Positions 42,589-47,770 of a DNA stretch of 47,770 nt are shown in pieces. Both the position numbers and the translations under genes were made by a program. Source of the DNA: an uncultured Lachnospiraceae bacterium (lineage in GTDB: Bacteria; Bacillota; Clostridia; Lachnospirales; Lachnospiraceae); contig USDK01000017.1 of NCBI GenBank assembly GCA_900553355.1, positions 1-47,770 on the forward strand, given 5' to 3'. Under the pieces are notes generated by a model that ran no database searches, was not told the DNA's origin, and was given only the letters and a program-made list of their open reading frames with translations. Each line of letters opens with the position of its first letter. The first letter of the stretch is position 1.

Positions 42589-43920
42589 CTAGATGACGTG
42601 CAGATACTTTTCTAATTCCCACTCCGTGACCTGCTCTCTATATTCTGCGTACTCTCTTGTCTTTGCCCGGATATACTTTCTGGATAATTCTTCTCCAAGC
42701 ACATTCATAATAAACGGATCCTTATGAAACTCTCTGGCCGCCTCCAGAAGACTGCCCGGCAGCCTTTCGATCCCGGCCTTTCTTCTTCCTTCCTCTCCCA
42801 TCTCAAAGATGTTACAGTCAATGCTGTCCGGCGGCATGATCTGGCTGCGGATACCTTCCAGCCCGGCGGCCAGACATACTGCCAGCGCCAGATAAGGATT
42901 GGCGGCCGGATCCGGGCTCCTGAGTTCAATCCTCCTTGATTCCGGACCGCCGGCCGGTATCCGGATCAGAGGAGTACGGTTTTTCGCCGACCATGCGATA
43001 TAGACCGGAGCCTCATAACCCGGCACCAGACGTTTATAAGAGTTTACCGTCGGATTGGTAATAAAGGTGATTGCCTTGATGTGTTTCATGATTCCGCCGA
43101 TAAAATAATATGCTTCCCGGCTCAGCCCCTTCTCATCCTCCGGATCAGAAAATACATTCACACCATCTCTGCTGAGAGACAAATTCAAATGCATGCCGGA
43201 GCCATTCAATCCATATTTCGGTTTCGGCATAAAAGTCCCATGAAGCCCATGGCGCTTGGCAATCGTCTTCATCACCATCTTGGCCGTCACAATATTGTCC
43301 GCTGTCACCAGGGCCTCATCATAATGAAAATCAATCTCATGCTGGGCCGGCGCCTTTTCGTGATGGGAGGACTCGATCACAAATCCCATGTCCTCCAGTG
43401 TCAGTACCATGTCCCGTCTGGCATTTTCTCCAAGATCGACAGGCCCTACATCAAAATACGTCGCCTTTTCATGGGTCAGTGTGGTAGGCGTTCCATCCTC
43501 ATCTGCATGGAACAGGAAGAACTCACACTCCGGCCCTACGTCAAAGGTATATCCCATGTCTTCCGCTTCCTTCAGCACACGTTTCAGCACATACCTTGGA
43601 TCACTCTCCAGGACAGTCCCGTCAGCCTTATATACATCACAGATCAGACGGGCTACTTTTCCCTGCTGTGGTCTCCATGGAAACATCGCAAACGTATTCA
43701 GATCCGGATACAGATACATGTCCGAATCCTCAACCCTTGCAAATCCTTCGATAGAAGAACCGTCAAACATACACTGATTATTCAGTGCTCGTTCCAGCTG
43801 ACTTGCCGTCACCGCTACATTTTTAAAAGTTCCGAAAATGTCGGTAAACTGAAGCCGGATGAACCCCACATCTTCTTCCTCTACCATCCGAAAAATATCA
43901 TCTCGTGTATAGTTGCCCAT
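42589..43920 (-). CDS. glnA: Glutamine synthetase, type I
   Basis: A 443-residue enzyme that joins ammonia to glutamate. Catalytic and metal motifs are visible: MFDGSSIEGFARVEDSD, PECEFF, HHEKAPAQHEIDF, GSGMHLNLS, NPTVNSYKRL and ESRRIELRSPDPAANPYL. No adenylylation-type C-terminal Tyr context is evident, and the length suits the Gram-positive (alpha) form. GAAGGAGG precedes the ATG at 43920; the frame continues to 44034 without a site and would run through the leader hairpin. The leader terminator and downstream ANTAR gene point to nitrogen-controlled antitermination. Confidence 0.97.
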   Translation of the reverse strand: MGNYTRDDIFRMVEEEDVGFIRLQFTDIFGTFKNVAVTASQLERALNNQCMFDGSSIEGFARVEDSDMYLYPDLNTFAMFPWRPQQGKVARLICDVYKADGTVLESDPRYVLKRVLKEAEDMGYTFDVGPECEFFLFHADEDGTPTTLTHEKATYFDVGPVDLGENARRDMVLTLEDMGFVIESSHHEKAPAQHEIDFHYDEALVTADNIVTAKMVMKTIAKRHGLHGTFMPKPKYGLNGSGMHLNLSLSRDGVNVFSDPEDEKGLSREAYYFIGGIMKHIKAITFITNPTVNSYKRLVPGYEAPVYIAWSAKNRTPLIRIPAGGPESRRIELRSPDPAANPYLALAVCLAAGLEGIRSQIMPPDSIDCNIFEMGEEGRRKAGIERLPGSLLEAAREFHKDPFIMNVLGEELSRKYIRAKTREYAEYREQVTEWELEKYLHVI

Positions 43921-43943
43921 TGTTTGCCTCCTTCTTCCTATAT

Positions 43944-43979
43944 AAAAATGGGCGTTCTCATGCCTTGGATGAAAACGCC
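43944..43979 (-). terminator. Intrinsic terminator in the glnA leader
   Basis: On the minus strand an 11-base-pair stem (43979-43969 with 43961-43951, one G-U pair) has a seven-base loop, followed by CATTTTTATA and then the glnA ribosome binding site. It lies within a leader of about 75 bases and should limit glnA transcription unless overridden. Confidence 0.75.
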
Positions 43980-43980
43980 A

Positions 43981-44030
43981 TTGTTTTTTCAATTCATAGC
44001 TATTATAATGCATATATCCGCAAAAATAAA
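43981..44030. promoter_or_regulatory. Divergent glnA and pduL promoters sharing a -10 palindrome
   Basis: The sequence ATTATAAT (44002-44009) is self-complementary and gives TATAAT on both strands. Plus strand: TTGTTT (43981-43986), 17 bases, -10 at 44004-44009 toward pduL. Minus strand: -10 at 44007-44002 toward glnA with a weak -35 TTTATT (44030-44025). Confidence 0.5.
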
Positions 44031-44077
44031 GCAAAACAAGAAATAAATCGATTCAGAATTTGAAAGGAGCGTCTGCC

Positions 44078-44722
44078 ATGAGTTATTCGATACCGATTGA
44101 AACCAGCGCCCGGCATATCCATTTGAGCCGAACAGACTTTGAAGCCCTGTTCGGGAAAGGAAAAGAGCTGACTTTAAAATCCTACTTAAGCCAGCCCGGA
44201 CAATATGCCGCTGAGGAGCGCCTCACTGTCCAGGGCCCCAAGGGTACCTTTGAAAACGTGGCGGTCCTTGGTCCATTCCGCTCCGAAACCCAGCTGGAAA
44301 TCTCCATGACCGACGCCCGAAAGCTTGGAGTTCCCGCTGTGATCCGCCAGTCCGGAGATACCAAAGGAACTCCCGGCTGCACCCTCATCGGCCCGGCCGG
44401 CTCCATCACCATCGACCACGGTGTGATCGTAGCCAAGCGCCATATCCATATGACGCCCGCTCAGGCAGTGCAGCTGCGCGTCAAAGACAAGGATGAAGTC
44501 TTTGTGATCATGGAAAGCTATGAGAGATCCCTGATCTTTGCTGACGTCATCGTCCGCGTGGATCCTAATTTTGCACTGGCCATGCATGTGGATACAGACG
44601 AGGCCAACGCCTTTGCAGGCACCGAACATCCTACCGGCGTGATCCTGAAACTCTTTGGCGGAAGAACTTACAATCTCCAGAAATGGGCGGAGGAACTGCA
44701 AAGCGGTATCCGCCGCGTCTGA
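44078..44722 (+). CDS. pduL: Phosphate propanoyltransferase (PduL-type phosphotransacylase)
   Basis: A 214-residue enzyme that interconverts acyl-CoA and acyl-phosphate. Zinc-binding histidines are visible in ARHIHLS near the N-terminus and KRHIHMTPAQA in the second half, a duplicated-domain layout. It lacks an extended N-terminal encapsulation peptide, so it is probably cytosolic and supports acetate or propionate formation. GAAAGGAG eight bases before the ATG fixes the start. No acetate kinase or microcompartment gene is adjacent. Confidence 0.93.
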   Translation: MSYSIPIETSARHIHLSRTDFEALFGKGKELTLKSYLSQPGQYAAEERLTVQGPKGTFENVAVLGPFRSETQLEISMTDARKLGVPAVIRQSGDTKGTPGCTLIGPAGSITIDHGVIVAKRHIHMTPAQAVQLRVKDKDEVFVIMESYERSLIFADVIVRVDPNFALAMHVDTDEANAFAGTEHPTGVILKLFGGRTYNLQKWAEELQSGIRRV

Positions 44723-44724
44723 TC

Positions 44725-44970
44725 TTACAGCTTTGCCGTCAAAGTCTTGGCTGTAACTCCCTCTATCATCCCCAGCTTCCCGGACAGGGAGCTGGTGGCA
44801 TCCTGGGGCGCATCGATCACGATACTGATGATGGATATTCCCCGGTTTCTGTAAGGGATTCCCATGCGGCCCACGATATATTCACGGAACTCATGCAGAA
44901 GTCTGTTGACCTCCCCTGCCGCTTCTTCCTCCTTCAATATGATACTGATTACGGATACTTTATTTTCCAT
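44725..44970 (-). CDS. TM1266-family iron-only hydrogenase system regulator
   Basis: An 81-residue ACT/ferredoxin-like-fold protein. The signature YIVGRMGIPYRNRGISIISIVIDAP-type segment is seen (residues about 31-55). The family is usually linked to HydE/F/G hydrogenase maturation genes and named a putative regulator; its function is not established. Here no hydrogenase gene is nearby. Convergent with pduL, with two bases between stops. Confidence 0.88.
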   Translation of the reverse strand: MENKVSVISIILKEEEAAGEVNRLLHEFREYIVGRMGIPYRNRGISIISIVIDAPQDATSSLSGKLGMIEGVTAKTLTAKL

Positions 44971-45031
44971 TCTTCATCACTCCCGAATATAATCATAAGC
45001 ATTATATCATATTTTCCAGCAGTCTACCCAG

Positions 45032-45790
45032 CTATTTTTTCTCATCTGGGATCTGACGTCCTGTCACATCCATGTGGTAATCCTGCCGATAGATCAATTC
45101 TGATACCGGCACCAGGTTCAGTCCTTTTCCCCGGACACCTTCTATCAAAGGCTTTAATGCCTCTGCCATATATTCTGTTCCCGCGTGGGCACGGATGATG
45201 GATCCATTTCCCAGGTTTTCATGCCCAAGGACTGTTTCCAGGATATTCTTTTTCCCATAATCCTTCCAGTCCATGGTATCGATATTCCACTCAATCGTAT
45301 AATATCCCAGCTCCCCGGCCGTCCTTATCACTTCATCATCATAGCTTCCATAAGGAGTCCTGAAAAGCTTCATTTCCACTCCTGTAATTCTTTTGACTAT
45401 CTCATGTGTATCCAGGATTTCCTTTCTTTTTTCTTCATAAGACATCTGAGTCATATTCCGGTGATCCATAGAATGATTCCCAATATCATGGCCGGATGCT
45501 GCAATCCGTTTTAACATATCCGGATGCTTTTCTGCCCATTCGCCGGTAACAAAAAAAGCCGCTTTTGCCTCTTCTTTCTCCAGAACATCCAGAATCTCAT
45601 CCATATCTCCGGCATTCCATGCGACGTCAAAGGTCAGCGCCACCTCCGGCTCATCCGTCTCAACCGAACATACTGGCAGCTCTCTTCCATTTACATTAGA
45701 GGAAACCGTGGAATGCTTTGCCAGATATCCTGCCAGTCCCGAGACTGTTACGCCGATGATCACCAACCATAGAATTCTTCCTGCTTTCAT
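45032..45790 (-). CDS. PdaB-like polysaccharide deacetylase (NodB domain)
   Basis: A 252-residue membrane-anchored NodB-fold enzyme with one N-terminal helix (about 6-23). Motif 1 reads LTFDVAWNAGD rather than TFDDGP: the base Asp is retained while the usual second, metal-binding Asp is Val, as I recall for the PdaB subgroup. Other motifs are HSMDH, RTPYG and a final IRAHAGT. PdaB-type proteins act on cortex or cell-wall glycans in sporulating bacteria; their catalysis is debated. It is monocistronic and divergent from the KdpD-like gene. Confidence 0.87.
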   Translation of the reverse strand: MKAGRILWLVIIGVTVSGLAGYLAKHSTVSSNVNGRELPVCSVETDEPEVALTFDVAWNAGDMDEILDVLEKEEAKAAFFVTGEWAEKHPDMLKRIAASGHDIGNHSMDHRNMTQMSYEEKRKEILDTHEIVKRITGVEMKLFRTPYGSYDDEVIRTAGELGYYTIEWNIDTMDWKDYGKKNILETVLGHENLGNGSIIRAHAGTEYMAEALKPLIEGVRGKGLNLVPVSELIYRQDYHMDVTGRQIPDEKK

Positions 45791-45866
45791 TTTCTCGTCT
45801 CCGCCCCGGCTGTTACTGGTAATATATGCTTCTTTCTTTTCTTTTATTTCCTTATTTCACTTTTAA

Positions 45867-45875
45867 TGCTATAAT
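45867..45875 (+). promoter_or_regulatory. Extended -10 immediately before the KdpD-like start codon
   Basis: TGCTATAAT (45867-45875) is a strong extended -10. Transcription would start at about 45882-45883, essentially at the ATG (45883), with no ribosome binding site in between. This suggests leaderless mRNA. Confidence 0.5.
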
Positions 45876-45882
45876 ACCAAGT

Positions 45883-46962
45883 ATGAAAGAAGCATCTGTA
45901 AAAAAGGTTATTAACAATATTATATACACGCTGGTGCTCCTGCTGGCGGCAACTGCGCTGGCCTTTCTCATTTTTTATGTCAGCCAGAACAACACGGCAA
46001 ATATTGCGCTGATCTATATCCTGGCTCTGCTGCTGATCTCTCTGCACACGGCCAGTTATCCCTACGGTATTTTTTCTGCTTTTTTCAGTGTTGTATGCAT
46101 CAACTGCTTTTTTACATACCCATATTTTGCAGTGAATTTTACCCTGGCCGGATATCCGATCACATTTATCTTCATGCTGGCCATCGCTATTCTGACAAGC
46201 GCTGCCACCATACGGCTGAAAAAGCAGGACCAGATCATTGCTGAACGAGAACGGAAGATCAACGAATCGGAGAAGGAGCGGATCCGCGCCAACCTTCTAA
46301 GAGCTGTTTCCCATGATCTGCGCACACCTCTGACCAGCATCATCGGCGCGTCTGCTTCTTATATGGAGAATCATGAGCAGCTGACAGAAAAGGAATGCAT
46401 GGACCTGATGGCCACCATCAACGAAGATTCTCACTGGCTTCTGAATATGGTGGAAAACCTTTTGTCCGTCACCCGTATCCAGAATGACGGCGGCAAGGTA
46501 GCCAAAGAGCCGGAGGTCATCGTGGAGGAAGTGGTCTCTGAGGCCATTACCAGGCTGAAAAAGCGGATTCCGGACGCTTCTTTGAAGGTTTTTATTCCAG
46601 AGCAGGTACTCATGATCCCCATGGATCCCCTGCTGATCGAGCAGGTACTGATCAATCTTCTGGAAAATGCACTGGTCCACTCCGGGAGCAAGGATCCGGT
46701 GGAGCTGTCTGTCACAGAAGAAAAAGATACCGTGACCTTCCATGTGATCGACCACGGAAAGGGCATCGATATCAACATTCTTCCTGATATCTTAAGCGGA
46801 CAGTATAAAAAGCCTTCTACATCAGACGCCCACCGGGGCATGGGAATCGGCCTTTCTATCTGCAATACGATCATACAGGCTCATGGCGGGACCATCGCTG
46901 CCAGAAATCATGAGTCCGGCGCTGAATTTTATTTTACACTTCCTAAGGAGGACAACCAATGA
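45883..46962 (+). CDS. KdpD-like sensor histidine kinase without the KdpD/Usp domain
   Basis: About 359 residues. Four helices at about 10-105 match the membrane block of KdpD (DUF4118 region: LIYILALLL, FFTYPYF). A HisKA segment with SHDLRTPLTSIIGA and an ATPase domain (N-box INLLENALVHS, G-boxes DHGKGID and GMGIGLSI) follow. The N-terminal KdpD and Usp domains that sense K+ in canonical KdpD are missing. No ribosome binding site precedes the ATG at 45883. It overlaps the regulator gene by ATGA. No kdpFABC genes are in the window. Confidence 0.9.
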   Translation: MKEASVKKVINNIIYTLVLLLAATALAFLIFYVSQNNTANIALIYILALLLISLHTASYPYGIFSAFFSVVCINCFFTYPYFAVNFTLAGYPITFIFMLAIAILTSAATIRLKKQDQIIAERERKINESEKERIRANLLRAVSHDLRTPLTSIIGASASYMENHEQLTEKECMDLMATINEDSHWLLNMVENLLSVTRIQNDGGKVAKEPEVIVEEVVSEAITRLKKRIPDASLKVFIPEQVLMIPMDPLLIEQVLINLLENALVHSGSKDPVELSVTEEKDTVTFHVIDHGKGIDINILPDILSGQYKKPSTSDAHRGMGIGLSICNTIIQAHGGTIAARNHESGAEFYFTLPKEDNQ

Positions 46963-47678
46963 TAACCCCTAGTTATTCTGTTCTGATCATTGAAGATGAA
47001 AAAAATATTCTGGATTTTATGACGAAGGCTCTGAAAGCCAACAACTACAAAGTTTTCACAGCTGCCTCCGGACAGGCCGGACTTGCTCTTATCACTTCCC
47101 AGTGTCCGGATATCGTTCTTTTGGATCTCGGACTTCCAGACATCGACGGCAATGAGATCATCTCTTCTGTCCGCCAGTGGACCAGCTGTCCTATCATCGT
47201 CGTCTCTGCGCGCAGCAGTGAACGAGACAAGGTAACTGCTCTGGATCTGGGTGCGGACGATTATATCACCAAGCCCTTTGGAACACCAGAACTCCTTGCA
47301 AGGATCCGGGCGTCTCTGCGCCACAGCAACCGCATGGACTCGTCCGGCCCCTTATATATCCATCCTTATAAATGCAATGGATTGCTGATTGATTTCGATA
47401 AACGAATGATTTCTCTGGATGGAAATCCCGTTCACTTAACTCCGGTAGAATATAAGATTGTCGCTTTCCTTGCCAGAAACTCCGGAAAGGTCATGACCTA
47501 TTCCGCTATCATGTCCAATATCTGGGGGCCCTATGCCGACAGCAACAACCGAATCCTCCGGGTAAATATGGCAAATATCCGCCGCAAGCTGGAACACAAT
47601 CCGGCACAGCCAGAATATATCTTCACCGAGGTAGGCGTAGGATACCGCATGAAAGAAGACGAATACGAAGCCGGATAG
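46959..47678 (+). CDS. KdpE-like OmpR-family response regulator
   Basis: A 239-residue regulator. Receiver domain (about 1-120) with IEDE, phospho-acceptor Asp in DIVLLDLGLPD and lysine in TKPFG. C-terminal OmpR winged helix (about 135-232) with YKIVAFLARNSGKVMTYSAI and YIFTEVGVGYRM. AAGGAGG precedes the ATG, which overlaps the kinase stop. It pairs with the KdpD-like kinase. Targets are unknown, and may not be potassium genes. Confidence 0.93.
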   Translation: MITPSYSVLIIEDEKNILDFMTKALKANNYKVFTAASGQAGLALITSQCPDIVLLDLGLPDIDGNEIISSVRQWTSCPIIVVSARSSERDKVTALDLGADDYITKPFGTPELLARIRASLRHSNRMDSSGPLYIHPYKCNGLLIDFDKRMISLDGNPVHLTPVEYKIVAFLARNSGKVMTYSAIMSNIWGPYADSNNRILRVNMANIRRKLEHNPAQPEYIFTEVGVGYRMKEDEYEAG

Positions 47679-47729
47679 ATGTGAAAATATGAACGGGGAC
47701 GTACACTTTTGCAAATGATATGCTCCCTT

Positions 47730-47768
47730 CTAAGTAGACAAGTGAAATAATAAAAACTTGTCACTTAG
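47730..47768. repeat. Inverted repeat at the window end
   Basis: CTAAGT (47730-47735) and GACAAGT (47737-47743) pair with ACTTGTC and ACTTAG (47756-47768), 13 pairs with a one-base bulge and a 12-base loop. No T-run is visible. A nearby GGGGACGTACACTTTTGC segment (47697-47712) has the look of mobile-element flanks. It may be the end of an element cut by the window, or a hairpin after the KdpE-like gene. Confidence 0.4.
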
Positions 47769-47770
47769 GA

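Noticed and set aside
43081..44046. 321-codon plus-strand open frame
   Set aside because: Antisense shadow of glnA with no recognisable domain.

Overview
The window looks like chromosomal DNA of a gut Firmicute of the family Lachnospiraceae (Clostridium cluster XIVa: Blautia, Dorea, Mediterraneibacter and relatives). This is inferred from gene content: an ANTAR regulator beside glnA, a TM1266-type [FeFe]-hydrogenase regulator, clostridial YesMN-type sugar regulation, AgrC/AgrA-like signalling, a KdpD/KdpE-like pair, strong AGGAGG ribosome binding sites and AT-rich intergenic DNA. Gene density is high. I see no rRNA, CRISPR array or complete insertion sequence. Genus and species cannot be fixed from this sequence alone.

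Layout. 1-4760: a small unknown protein, a heterodimeric ABC exporter and its TetR regulator. 4746-7036: divergent LysR regulator and diaminopropionate ammonia-lyase. 7053-10778: an FtsX/MacB-type ABC system with a second TetR and two matching operators. 10788-12092: O-acetylhomoserine sulfhydrylase. 12191-14989: zinc/cadmium-type P1B ATPase, a free-standing metal-binding domain and an ArsR repressor. 14994-18126: CPBP membrane protein and an AgrC/AgrA-like two-component pair. 18227-19397: secreted NlpC/P60 peptidoglycan hydrolase. 19513-27344: a peptide-utilisation-like locus, with a four-gene operon (two NicX/M29-like paralogues, OPT transporter, PepV dipeptidase) divergent from a LysR regulator and an OPA-type MFS transporter. 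27395-37594: a beta-galactosidase/ABC sugar importer locus with a YesMN two-component system and one unknown protein. 37621-39296: an AT-rich patch with a broken ROK regulator, a Fic enzyme and two tRNA genes. 39380-43920: housekeeping genes aroE, a MerR regulator, dapF, an ANTAR regulator and glnA. 44078-47678: pduL, a TM1266-type regulator, a PdaB-like deacetylase and a KdpD/KdpE-like pair.

How the genes work together. Many transport or enzyme modules sit beside their own regulator, and several of the control sites can be read directly: TetR palindromes at 4703-4730, 9985-10005 and 10732-10750, a 27-bp dyad at 24986-25012, and divergent promoters between LysR and dpaL. Two operons carry intrinsic-terminator-like hairpins in their leaders. 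The one in front of glnA (43951-43979) fits the ANTAR antiterminator encoded just downstream. The one in front of the NicX-like operon (24908-24936) has no obvious partner.

The candidates most worth following are the NicX/M29-like tandem operon with its dyad and leader terminator, the glnA/pduL divergent region whose two -10 elements share one 8-bp palindrome, and the apparently leaderless start of the KdpD-like kinase. All functions are assigned by reading motifs and context; no database search was run.
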